A stretch of DNA of 64,000 nt from Rotaria socialis (Eukaryota > Rotifera > Eurotatoria > Philodinida > Philodinidae): the NCBI GenBank assembly GCA_905331475.1, contig CAJNYU010001435.1, positions 202,307 to 266,306 of the forward strand, read 5' to 3'. The notes beneath the pieces were generated by a model. It saw nothing but the letters and a program-made list of their open reading frames with translations. It searched no databases and had not been told where the DNA came from. Shown one piece after another: positions 50,796 to 60,363 of this stretch (positions within the stretch are counted from its first letter, which is position 1; each line of letters begins with the position of its first letter). The position numbers and the translations under genes were made by a program.

Positions 50796-51556
50796 ACAAT
50801 CAATATCGAATTAATCAAACAAAATTTATCGTTTTATTCTGAGCTGATTCTGTCAAATATAAATGTGTTGGCTTTTTCTTTTTCGTTTCAGCAAGCCTTC
50901 CTTCCGCACTTAATTCTTTTTATTAATCGCATGTGTGATAGTCAATGCTTTTATGCATTTTATTTCCTATTTTATTATCACGAACCTCATCTATAGTGGT
51001 CTTTGTCTTCTATTTATTTGACGTTTTTGATTTGTCTTACTGTGCACTTTACTGCTGTTTATTATGTGTGTGTGTTTTCTTTGTCGCAAGCTTCGAACAA
51101 TAAAAGACTTGAATTGTAAAATGGAAACTATTTTTCCACGGGGAAATAACTCAAAGCCAAAGAGAAAACAAAATAGCAGCCTATATTAAATGAAAGATCT
51201 TCGACAATGTGCAGTAGAATTATAAAAAGTTTTAAGAATGTAATTTCTATGAATGGTTAGCCATAGTATTCATAGAGCTTTTCGCTTATTAATTGTGTAT
51301 GCGGAGGTATGTACGTTGATCATACATATACATCCCTGTGAATGTTCTATTATGAAATTATGCTCATGGTAGTAGAAGTCTTGATCGAAATGATTGAAGA
51401 TAAAAAAATGGAGTATCATTTGAAGTTAGATGTTGAAGAAGTTAACGACTTATTTAAATATAGCAAATAAGTTCCTATCCACTTTTTTTGATACGATTGT
51501 ACATCTTATAATAAATTATTACAGATATTTTGAGACAATTACTTAATGCATACTTT
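50796..51556. other. Spacer between the HSP90B1 copy and the LTR retrotransposon
   Basis: AT-rich, with no ORF or repeat that I can assign. Confidence 0.6.
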
Positions 51557-51720
51557 TGTTAGTGAATGAAGGCGCCATTTGTTTAGAAAAAGAAAAGAGG
51601 GTTAATGAGGTTTTGCGCTGCTGGGTTACTGCTAGAGTTCGTTCTTTTGCTCTAGTCAATTCGTGTTGTCTTAAAGCAGAAATAAAGACAAAAAAAATAG
51701 AAGTTTAGCAAAATCTAACA
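51557..51720 (+). repeat. 5' LTR (164 bp)
   Basis: Starts TGTTAG and ends CTAACA, a perfect 6-bp inverted pair, and matches 56,248-56,412 with about four differences. AATAAAG near its 3' part could serve as the polyadenylation signal. Confidence 0.96.
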
Positions 51721-51721
51721 T

Positions 51722-51735
51722 TTGGTAGCAGCGAA
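51722..51735 (+). promoter_or_regulatory. Primer binding site, initiator tRNA-Met type
   Basis: TTGGTAGCAGCGAA lies one base after the 5' LTR. TGGTAGCAG is complementary to the 3' end of metazoan initiator tRNA-Met (CTGCTACCA). Confidence 0.75.
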
Positions 51736-51749
51736 CATACAAATTCAGG

Positions 51750-52709
51750 ATGCCAACTGAAGGTACAAATTTGGAAAGTTTGTTGGAACGAGTCGTTCAA
51801 ATGAACATGATCATCATCGAACATATGGAGGAACAATCAAAACAATTCCAAACTTCTCAGTTAGAAATGCGAGCTCAACAGTCACAAATTTTAGAACATC
51901 TGCCTTTACGATCATCAACAACAACAGCAACAACCGATTCATCAATTGCTACATCATCACACTTCAACAAGATCAATACCAAACCAAAGGACTACAATGG
52001 AACCAGCACAGAAAATGTTCTTACTTGGATAATAACCTTAGATGAAATTCTGGTCACTCGATCAATGAACGACGATGAAAAAATATCACTTGCTGTCAGC
52101 TGATTAGGTAGTACAGCTTTACAGTGGTTCGTGAATTTAACATTGAAAAATCAACGACCATCTTCATGGCATGAATTTAAAGATAAATTGAAATCTCAAT
52201 TTCAACCAATTGACTTTCAGGAACAACTTCGACAACAATTATTGAAATTACGTCAAAAACAATCACTCCCAGATTATATTCATTTATTTCGAAGCATTGT
52301 TGGTCAAGTGACTGATATGGACGAATTAACACAAGTCATGTTCTTTATCAATGGTTTATCTATCAATACCAGTTTATATGTCCAATCTAAACATCCACAA
52401 ACCGTCGAAGATGCCATACGTGAAGCAACTACATATGACAATGTTATGACTATTGGTAAAAATAGTAATAGTAAATACAATCCATTTATCGAACAATCTG
52501 TTAATGTCGAATTGAATGCCACCAGTACACGACAACACCATCAACAGCGTTATACGCCATCTTTTAATTCTAATACAACGAAGGATGATTGTTTTAAATT
52601 TGGTCTATGTTTTTATTGTAAAGAACCAGGTCATCGTGCGTTGAAATGTCCGAAACGATCACAACAACATACCACAGCACCATATACTCAAAAAAACGAT
52701 CAGTGGTAG
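51750..52709 (+). pseudogene. gag: gag (nucleocapsid with zinc knuckle), one in-frame stop
   Basis: Structural protein that packages the element RNA. It starts at the ATG at 51,750. An N-terminal coiled-coil-like Gln/Glu-rich part is followed by the capsid-like region (LQWFVNLTL, WHEFKDKLKSQF, LPDYIHLFRSIVGQV). It ends with a CCHC knuckle, CFYCKEPGHRALKC (C-x2-C-x4-H-x4-C). TGA at 52,101-52,103 interrupts the frame; sequence on both sides stays in the same frame and retains similarity, so it is a nonsense mutation, not a boundary. The frame overlaps pol by about 64 bases. Confidence 0.9.
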
Positions 52710-55700
52710 ATGTGGTTGGGAACACATCTACCTCTTCATTTTCTTTTGGACCCTCACGTAATCTAGATGTTTTACGTTCTTCTATTATTTCTAGTTCTTC
52801 TGATGCTCAAGATGTTACTGAACCAATTGTTTTTAGTTCTCCAGATGCTCAAGATGCTACTGAACCAAATCGAGTTGATTTGATTGGCCACGAAGATACT
52901 GTTCATGATAGAACAACGCCCGATAATGGTGATTATGATATTGATCCACTTCGTCAAATTATGTCCTTGATGACAACAAAAGAATTCAATCCATCAGAAT
53001 TGCTATTTTTAGATGGAAATGTCAACGGTTATGATAAACATGCACTTATTGATTGTGGTGCGTCACATAATTTTATATCTGAAAATTTTATTACATTTCA
53101 TAATCTACCAACTCGTAATATTCCACCTGTTTCCGTTACTGTAGCTAACGGAATAATATCACATATTGATCAAGCATTAATGAATTTCGAATTAAAACTA
53201 GATGACTTCAACGACAACATAACATCAGCTTATGTTTTTCCAATTAAGTCTGAAACAAATTATGACATGATTTTAGGTCTACCTTGGTTGTTTAAACATA
53301 ATCCTCGTATAGATTGGAAAACACGAATTATTACAATTAAAACAACTGATCGTAAATATTTGCTTAAGACAACAAATTTATGTAGCAAAATTGCCAATGA
53401 TATATGTGTGGATACTGTCGAATGTATTGATAATATATTAATTAATGCAAAACAATTATCAAGATGTAAGAAAGTTTATTTGGTGACAATTAAGCAAACG
53501 TCCGATTGTTACATCAATACAACTTCATCAATCGATACAAACATAGCTCAATTACTTGCAGAATTTAGCGACATATTTCCTGATGATTTAACTGAATTAC
53601 CACCAAAACGTGACATCGATCATGAAATTAAAATATTCGATAATATAACACCACCATCTAAACAACCATATCGAATGTCACAACCAGAATTAGCTGAATT
53701 AAAACGCCAGTTAGAGATTTTATTAGACAAAGGCTTTATTCGTGCAAGTAAATCGCCATATGCTGCCCCGGTTTTATTTGCCAAGAAAAAGGATGATACA
53801 TTACGTATGTGTGTTGACTATCGTGCACTAAATAAACTTACAATCAAAAATAAATATCCGATTCCACGTATCGATGAAATGTTAGATCAGCTCAATGATG
53901 CGAAATGTTTTTCACGACTTGATTTAAAAGCTGGTTATCATCAAATTCGAATCAAAGATGATGATATCGAGAAAACTGCATTTCGTACACGTTATGGTTC
54001 ATTCGAATTTGTTGTATTACCATTCGGTTTAACAAATGCACCACCAACTTTTATGAGATTAATGAATTCTATTTTTCATAAATATCTTGACAAATTCGTT
54101 ATAATCTATCTTGATGATATTTTAATTTATAGTAAAAATGAAAATGATCATTTAAATCATATTAAATTAGTATTACAATTATTACGTGAAAATCAATTAT
54201 ATGTTAATGGAACAAAGTGCCAATTTAATGTTGATCAGATTAATTTTCTCGGTTATGTTATAACATCACATGGTATTAAAGTCGACGAAGGTAAAGTTAT
54301 TGCTGTTAAGAACTGGCCAATTCCACGTAATTCAACAAATGTACGATCTTTCCTTGGTGCTGCAGGCTTTTATCGGCGTTTCATTCAAAATTTTAGCGAA
54401 ATAGCGGCACCCTTAACTGATTTAACAAAAGCTAATTATAAATTTACGTGGACCAGCAAACAACATACAGCATTTGTCACATTGAAAGAAGCATTATTAA
54501 CAGCACCTGTTCTACGTTTACCAGATTTTAATTTGACATTCATCGTGGTAACTGATGCCTCTGCTATTGCTGTCGGAGGTGTATTAATGCAGAATGATGG
54601 TGAAGGTGAACGACCAATAGCTTATGAATCACGTAAATTAAATGATGGTGAATCTCGTTATCCGGTACATGAACAAGAATTATTTGCCATAATTGTTTGT
54701 TTACGCACATGGAGATGTTATCTCGAAGGTATGAAATTTATTATACGTACAGATCATAAATCTTTGCAGTATATTTCAACTCAAAAACATCTGTCACATC
54801 GAATGGTTCGTTGGGTTGAGTATCTTCAGCAATTCAACTTTAAGATCGAATATAAATCCGGAAAAGAAAATGTTGTTGCTGATGCATTATCACGCTTATA
54901 TACATCACAGTTAGTTGTTATTGAAAACAAGCAAAATTTAGATTGGCCTTTATTAATTCCACATTATTTACAATACAAGCAATTTAGTGATCATATACCA
55001 AATGAAATTAAAGAATTAATTAAAAAAGAAATCCATTTATTTATTTATGATGATTCACATGAAACCTTATTACGCAAATTAAATGACGAACAAACAGCTC
55101 CATATATACCATTTATTTCAAGATTCGATTTAGTTCTTAAGATGCATGATGCATATGGACATATCGGAGTTGATGGCATCCAAGAATTATTAAGAACAAG
55201 AGCGTGGTGGCCCCGGATGAATAATGATATCAAGCAATGGATAAAAACGTGTACTAAATGTCAACTTAGTATTTGTGGTAAAACAACAACGGAACCATTA
55301 CATCCTTTAATTCCGGTGCCAGCTTTTCATCGATGGAGTCTTGATTTTATTGGTCAGTTACCTACAACACTTAATGGTAATCGGTGGGTATTAGTTGCAA
55401 TCGACCATACAACAAAATGGCCAATAGTGAAAGCGGTTCAAAATGCCAAACATGAAATTGTTGCTAAATTTGTGTATGAAGAAATTGTTCTTAATTTTGG
55501 TTGTCCAATAGAAATAATTACTGATCGAGGGCAAAATTTTACCACAACAATGTTGAATTCTTATTTTAAATTGATTGGCATCAAACATATTTTAACATCT
55601 GTGTATCATCCACGATCTAACGGTGCTATTGAAAGGTTTAATCGTCTATTCGGTGGTATGTTAGCAAAATACGTCGGTGATAATAATATTAATCTGTGGG

Positions 55701-56080
55701 ATGAATATGTTGATCGTGCATTATTAGCGTGTCGAGTCCGACAACATCATGCTACGGGAAAAACACCATTTTATATGGTATATGGTGTCGAACCAAAATT
55801 ACCAGGTGATGAACTTATACCCATTATCAACGACGACGAACAGAACAACATCGCATCTCGTGTACAAGAATTAAATCAATTAGTCAAACAACGTGATATT
55901 GTTCATCAACGCCTTAATTCAAATGCTATAAAAATGAAAGCTTATTATGATCGTCAATTGAAACATCATCATGTTTATCAATTACAACCAAATGATTGGG
56001 TATTAATACACAATCAAAACAGAAAAAATTCCAACCTCACTGGATTGGACCATACAAAATTAAAAAGATTTGTCCTTTAG
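52646..56080 (+). CDS. pol: pol polyprotein: protease, reverse transcriptase, RNase H, integrase
   Basis: Copies the element RNA into DNA and integrates it. Domains in order (rough residues of the open frame): a Ser-rich linker to ~110; aspartic protease with ALIDCGASHNFIS (~135), where DCGA replaces the usual DS/TGA; reverse transcriptase with LDLKAGYHQIRI, FGLTNAPPTFMRLM and the YLDD catalytic box (~430-500); RNase H with VVTDASAIAVGG and ending VVADALSRL (~630-750); integrase with an H-x4-H / C-x2-C zinc module (HDAYGHIG...CTKCQ), DDE residues in LDFIGQL, ITDRGQNF and SNGAIERFNR. The last ~40 codons, with the GPY/F-like module, are lost to a one-base deletion in an A run near 56,025, after which the frame ends at 56,080. 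Translation probably needs the -1 frameshift from gag. Confidence 0.96.
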   Translation: MSETITTTYHSTIYSKKRSVVDVVGNTSTSSFSFGPSRNLDVLRSSIISSSSDAQDVTEPIVFSSPDAQDATEPNRVDLIGHEDTVHDRTTPDNGDYDIDPLRQIMSLMTTKEFNPSELLFLDGNVNGYDKHALIDCGASHNFISENFITFHNLPTRNIPPVSVTVANGIISHIDQALMNFELKLDDFNDNITSAYVFPIKSETNYDMILGLPWLFKHNPRIDWKTRIITIKTTDRKYLLKTTNLCSKIANDICVDTVECIDNILINAKQLSRCKKVYLVTIKQTSDCYINTTSSIDTNIAQLLAEFSDIFPDDLTELPPKRDIDHEIKIFDNITPPSKQPYRMSQPELAELKRQLEILLDKGFIRASKSPYAAPVLFAKKKDDTLRMCVDYRALNKLTIKNKYPIPRIDEMLDQLNDAKCFSRLDLKAGYHQIRIKDDDIEKTAFRTRYGSFEFVVLPFGLTNAPPTFMRLMNSIFHKYLDKFVIIYLDDILIYSKNENDHLNHIKLVLQLLRENQLYVNGTKCQFNVDQINFLGYVITSHGIKVDEGKVIAVKNWPIPRNSTNVRSFLGAAGFYRRFIQNFSEIAAPLTDLTKANYKFTWTSKQHTAFVTLKEALLTAPVLRLPDFNLTFIVVTDASAIAVGGVLMQNDGEGERPIAYESRKLNDGESRYPVHEQELFAIIVCLRTWRCYLEGMKFIIRTDHKSLQYISTQKHLSHRMVRWVEYLQQFNFKIEYKSGKENVVADALSRLYTSQLVVIENKQNLDWPLLIPHYLQYKQFSDHIPNEIKELIKKEIHLFIYDDSHETLLRKLNDEQTAPYIPFISRFDLVLKMHDAYGHIGVDGIQELLRTRAWWPRMNNDIKQWIKTCTKCQLSICGKTTTEPLHPLIPVPAFHRWSLDFIGQLPTTLNGNRWVLVAIDHTTKWPIVKAVQNAKHEIVAKFVYEEIVLNFGCPIEIITDRGQNFTTTMLNSYFKLIGIKHILTSVYHPRSNGAIERFNRLFGGMLAKYVGDNNINLWDEYVDRALLACRVRQHHATGKTPFYMVYGVEPKLPGDELIPIINDDEQNNIASRVQELNQLVKQRDIVHQRLNSNAIKMKAYYDRQLKHHHVYQLQPNDWVLIHNQNRKNSNLTGLDHTKLKRFVL
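52691..52697 (+). promoter_or_regulatory. -1 ribosomal frameshift slippery heptamer A AAA AAC
   Basis: In the gag frame the codons are CAA AAA AAC, giving the classic X XXY YYZ heptamer, with the gag stop TAG 10 bases further on. pol is open in exactly the -1 frame through this point. Confidence 0.75.
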
Positions 56081-56247
56081 GAACATATCAACTCGAAGAT
56101 ATCAAAGGCCATACCAAATTAGATTTAGTACACCGTGATCTGTTAAAGTGAGCTTACATCAATTCCGTTCCAAAACGACAATGGTACAAACCATCCCGTC
56201 GACGTCAAGAACATAACAATGATAATCTTGTTTAAAAAGTGGGAGAG

Positions 56248-56412
56248 TGTTAGTGAATGAAGGCGCCATTTGTTTAGAAAAAGAAAAGAGGGTTAATGAG
56301 GTTTTGCGCTGCGTGGGTTACTGCTAGAGTTCGATCTTTTGCTCTAGTCAATTCGTGTTGTCTTAAAGCAGAAATAAAGACAAAAAAAATAGAAGTTTAG
56401 CTAAAGCTAACA
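56248..56412 (+). repeat. 3' LTR (165 bp)
   Basis: TGTTAG...CTAACA, preceded by the polypurine tract. Against the 5' LTR it has one extra G and three substitutions. Confidence 0.96.
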
Positions 56413-56449
56413 CTTTGCAGTCATTTGGCAACTTATTTGCAAAATTTAT

Positions 56450-56615
56450 TAAAAAAAATAAAAAATAAAAACAACAAAAATAAAAATAATAATAAAATAA
56501 AAAATAAAAACAACAAAAATAAAAATAATAATAAAATAAAAAATAAAAACAACAAAAATAAAAATAATAATAAAATAAAAAATAAAAACAACAAAAATAA
56601 AAATAATAAAAAAAT
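56450..56615. repeat. Minisatellite, about four 39-bp units
   Basis: The unit is built of AAATAAAAAATAAAAAC, AACAAAAATAAA and AATAATAAT blocks, repeated four times with almost no divergence. The frame through it (KIKNKNNKNKNNN repeated) is a by-product. Confidence 0.9.
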
Positions 56616-56756
56616 AAAAAAGACTACTCGCTATTGAAGATCTTTCTCGATTTTAACTAAACAAAAACTTACTAGTAAAAATATTTCAGGTCGTGATCTA
56701 AATAAAAAGATGCTATAAATAAGAAAAATTGTCGCAATGACCATATTTGAAGCTAA

Positions 56757-57053
56757 CCCAGGTCGATCAACTTGTGTCGTACACGGCCGTTTGATCACAA
56801 TTTACGGCCGTTTGGTATGGACCGTATTACGGTCGTTTTGCATCGTGCCATAAACGATCGGATACGGCCGGATACTAAAATATCCGACCACATTACGGCC
56901 GTTAGTAACCGTTTACGACACGGCGAAATACCGCCGTAATACGGTGCAAGCCAAAACGTCGAATTACGGCGATTTACGGTCGGACACGGTAGTAAACGTT
57001 GCCGTATACGGCCGTTTACGATCGTATCAGGTCACCGTAATGTTCGACCTGGG
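56757..57053. mobile_element. 297-bp element with CCCAGGTCGA ends and TACGGCCGTTT motifs
   Basis: Termini CCCAGGTCGA (56,757) and TCGACCTGGG (57,053) are inverted and share CCCAGGTC with the element at 50,209-50,517. The interior has many copies of TTACGGCCGTTT-like and its variants in both orientations, so much of it can fold. No ORF. A target duplication is not clear here. Confidence 0.75.
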
Positions 57054-57203
57054 AACCATTGAAATAGGGTTAGCTTCCGTATAGGCGGTCATTGTTTTTA
57101 CTTTCACCACCCTGAACCAGCTCACCGCTGTATAAAGCAGATACCGACATAACTAGTCGGCTCTGCACCGAGGATTCCCTCGATCAGCAGCAGCGATGAG
57201 CGT

Positions 57204-57478
57204 TCACTGATTGAACTTTTTGAGCAACAAGTCAAGCTTGTTGTCCACGCCTTTCAGGGTGGTTTCAACCGTCTGTAGACGGGTTTCAACCGCCTGTAGA
57301 CAGGTGTCAACGGCGTGCAGACTGCCTTCAACCGTCAGCAGAGCATCATCGAGCTCCTGCTTGGTGACTGGGTCACTCTTATCGCCAGGGAATACCTAAA
57401 AAAATGAAGACTCTCTTTGTCTAATAAAAAAATAAAATGTTTCGGGCACTCTCTCACTTCATCTTCGTTTATAGCCAT
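57204..57478 (-). CDS. Two-exon gene for a 70-residue heptad-repeat (coiled-coil) protein
   Basis: Exon 1 (57,478-57,458) encodes MAINEDE. A 62-bp intron (GTGAGAG...TTTTTTTAG) follows, and exon 2 (57,395-57,204) begins VFPGDKSDPVTKQELDDALL, all in phase 0, ending KLDLLLKKFNQ and TGA. Exon 2 carries about five heptads (LTVEGS-L, HAVDTC-L, QAVETR-L, QTVETT-L, KGVDNK-L), with Val and Leu at the a/d positions, so it should form a coiled coil. In the DNA these are imperfect 21-bp repeats. Base composition is about half G+C, unlike its neighbours. I do not recognise the family; it could be a real small gene, an element-borne gene or a transferred segment. Confidence 0.55.
57247..57335. repeat. 21-bp imperfect tandem repeat within the coiled-coil exon
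   Basis: Units of the type CAACCGTCTGTAGACGGGTTT repeat about four times with substitutions. Each unit equals one heptad of the protein. Confidence 0.8.
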
Positions 57479-58203
57479 TATTTCTTTCTATTTTCTTCTC
57501 ACTTCTTGTTTTCTCAAAAAAAAAATTTCTTTGTTAAAGCTATTGACTAATTGTATCTTCTCTAGAGGTTCACTGGTCTTTCTTAATGACTACTAATGTC
57601 ATCAAGCGGTGTCATCTATCGGATTATGACTGGACGGTTCCACTAATCACCCATCTTGCTTTAATACCCTGACGCTGTTACTGTTAACTCAACTTTTAGT
57701 GTGATTGGAGCCTCTGTCTTGTAAAAAACCCGAATAAAAAATAAATTAAACTTGCGATTCAACGTGTTTGGTTCGACATATTTTACTATGGTTCATCTTT
57801 GAATTTTCATTGCCTTTTATAGTTAGTCCGATTCTTTTCCTTTTCTTCTCTCTCTCGTTCTTTCTCTTTATTCGATATCGGACTAACTATTTTGCACCAA
57901 AAATGCATTGCATGGTGGATACTATTCGATAGAAAACAAAGGTAAGATCATCGCGAATAGTTATCACGTAGTATACGCTATTTTCTTTTCTTTTTTCTCT
58001 TCTTGACTAGACCTGGATACTATCTACCACTATATCGATGTATAGAGAAAAGAATAATTTGATGTTTTGGTCATAAATGTACGTAATTGTTATTGAGGTT
58101 ACCCTAGATGATTATTTTATGCTATACATGCATGACATCATCACCATTAACAAACCCTCGATTGTTACATATAGCTTAATGTGATATGTATATATACATA
58201 TAT
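57479..58203. other. Spacer with a perfect 14-bp hairpin
   Basis: ATAGTTAGTCCGAT (57,819-57,832) and its complement ATCGGACTAACTAT (57,877-57,890) flank a pyrimidine-rich loop of 44 bases. No SMG1 exon and no other gene is visible. Confidence 0.6.
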
Positions 58204-58342
58204 CCAGGGGTCGCGCGATCGTTTGAACTTGGGGGGGGGGGGTGTAAAGTTATGTTTCAAGTTAGCGTGTTTGAAAAAGAAAGCGGGGGGGGTGGGGGGA
58301 GTATTACACCCCAGACACCCCTCCCACGGTCACGCCACCCCT
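58204..58342. mobile_element. Small hAT-like element with CCAGGGGT ends and a G run
   Basis: The left end reads CCAGGGGTCGCGCGATCG and the right end is the complement of CCAGGGGTGGCGTGACCG. G runs of 12 and 8 bases lie just inside the left half. The same start (CCAGGGGT, then a G run about 25 bases in) occurs at the hAT element boundary at 60,363. There is no ORF and no clear 8-bp target duplication. Confidence 0.7.
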
Positions 58343-58399
58343 GGTCGTATGTTTTACTTTTTTTTTGTATTTAAATATTTAAAATCTTATTTTTGTTAG

Positions 58400-60363
58400 A
58401 CGAATGTATGCAACTACATGGCTTGAACGTTTATTTCAATCATGTCAACGTAAAAGTAATAATAAATCTTCTAAAGATGAACATTTATCTGAAGATCAAC
58501 ATCGTTTATTAAGTTATGAACAATTACCAAATTTTGGAAACGATGCCTTGGTTTGATTTATTGAAATATATATTAAAAAAATTCCTGTTTTGTTTTTCCT
58601 TCAATCTTAGGTCTGATTTTCGGCTATATGGGAACGTGCACAATTTTGTGTTATGAATAACTTGAAATCACCACTTGGAAAACCACAAGAAACATTTTTA
58701 GCACTCGAAGGTAAAATCAATACTTTCTTCGAACTTTTCTTAATATTGATGTGATTCAGTCAAAAAATATCTTAGATAACTTTATTATTTAGAAACATTA
58801 CGATTTTTTGCTTGGCCAATTGATAACAATGCGCAAAAAAGTAGAAGCATCTTCATCAGAACAAACAAATCGTTCTTCAATACCATCATCATCAACAATA
58901 AATCCTCCAGTAATCTCATCATCATCATCATCCGGTGAAGTCAACGTTTCAGCAGATAAAGTTGATTGGTGGTGTGATTTACATCGTTGTGGTCTTTTAT
59001 TACAATTAATTGAAGCACTTGAAAAGTGTATGTACAATGCATATGAAGGCGCTGCTCTTTCACTGCCACAATTACCTAAAGTAAATTTTTTTATTTCTTT
59101 TTTATTTTCTTTTTTAGGCTGTAAAATTTTTCTTTATTACAAATAAATCTACATGTTGTGAATGGCTTAATCGTATTCGTATTCCAATTATTCTAACCGC
59201 TTTACGAAGTGGTCAATATGAATCTGCTGCACGAAATTATAATCAATATTTAATGCATGCTTGTTCATTAGGTCAAGCTGAAGTAAATATATATTTTCAA
59301 TTAAATATTCTATTTTTGGATCTATTCTATTACAAAAGGCATCGGAATTCGAATTTGTAATAATATCATTTGTTCAATCGCTTATTAAACTTCATAATAG
59401 TATGACTATTCATGGAATTTATGTATGGTTAAAAAATATTCACCAACTTGATTGGTCATGGATACAAGCTTGTGAACATGAAGCTGCTGGAAATCTTGAA
59501 CAAGCAGCTTATGAATATAAATTATTATTAAATGAACATTTTAAAAGTCTATCAATGGTAAATAAAAAAAAAGAAGATAAAATATCAAGTGGACTTGTAA
59601 AATTTCTCAATCAAAAAGTAAATTGAAATTAAAATTAATGTAAAACAAAATAGTATATTTATTTAAATAGGTTTATGATTGTTATTTAAGTCTTCATCAA
59701 TGGCCTGAATTAATTGCATGGAATGATGCATGTATTAAAATGCAAATGGCATTTTTACAAGATGATAATGACGATTTACGTACGGCTATGGTAACTACGA
59801 TTGATATTAATGCTATTCGGTAAGAAAATCAAGTTTTTGATTTTTTGAAAAAACAACAATTTTCCTTTTTTTTTTAGAGCTATGAGTTGTTTTGAAAATC
59901 GAGATTGCGAAGGTTTAAAAGTTTCTATGAGAAAAATGCCAAATTCACAAGCAACTGGAGAAGAACTTGGTCGAAGTATATCATGTGGATGGGATATGGA
60001 AGCATTTGATATGTTAGCAACTGTTGAAACATTAAAAGGATTATCAAACCGAAGGTATAATACAAAAAAAATTATTTTCATTTGACCTTAGTTTTTTTTT
60101 TTGAAGATCGGGTCTTTGGTCACTTAATGCAGTACTGCAATTAACACAAGATTTAACACGAATTCATAATGTTGATGAACATGCATCATGGTCCGAAGAA
60201 CGAGCAGCTATTAGTCAAGTGGCTGCTTTATATCAAAGTGAAGTACGGCTAAATATAAAAATTGGATTTTTATTTTTGTAATAATTCTTTTCTTTCCAAT
60301 TTTAGAATCGTGAAGTTCCACTTTTGCCGGGTCAAAAATTTGCACCTGTTCAACATAGTGTAC
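58400..60363 (+). pseudogene. SMG1: SMG1 kinase fragment (FAT-region exons), interrupted by a hAT element
   Basis: SMG1 is the PI3K-like kinase that phosphorylates UPF1 in nonsense-mediated decay. Exons: 58400-58550, 58611-58710, 58793-59080, 59118-59282, 59339-59617, 59671-59819, 59878-60054, 60107-60242, 60306-60363. Diagnostic matches: AIWERAQFCVMNNLKSPLGK, ALEKCMYNAYEGAA, CCEWLNRIRIPIILTALRSG, HGIYVWLKN and EAAGNLEQAAYEYKLLL, collinear with the helical repeat/FAT part of human SMG1. Lesions: TGA at 58,614-58,616, and a one-base excess in the A run at 58,835-58,840 that shifts frame. No upstream SMG1 exon is present in the preceding 1 kb, and the last exon runs straight into the hAT terminus. 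The kinase domain is not in the window. Confidence 0.9.

Larger units (their letters stand above)
51557..56412 (+). mobile_element. Full-length Ty3/gypsy LTR retrotransposon
   Basis: Structure: 5' LTR 51,557-51,720; primer site; gag; pol in the -1 frame; polypurine tract (AAAAAGTGGGAGAG, 56,234-56,247); 3' LTR 56,248-56,412. A CTTT duplication flanks it (51,553-51,556 and 56,413-56,416). The LTRs differ at about four positions, so the insertion is fairly recent. Protease, reverse transcriptase, RNase H then integrase is the Ty3/gypsy order. No envelope-like ORF lies between pol and the 3' LTR. Two lesions (a stop in gag and a frameshift near the pol end) make this copy non-autonomous as read. 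Confidence 0.97.

Noticed and set aside
56425-56637. Lys/Asn-repeat protein.
   Set aside because: By-product of the 39-bp A-rich minisatellite.
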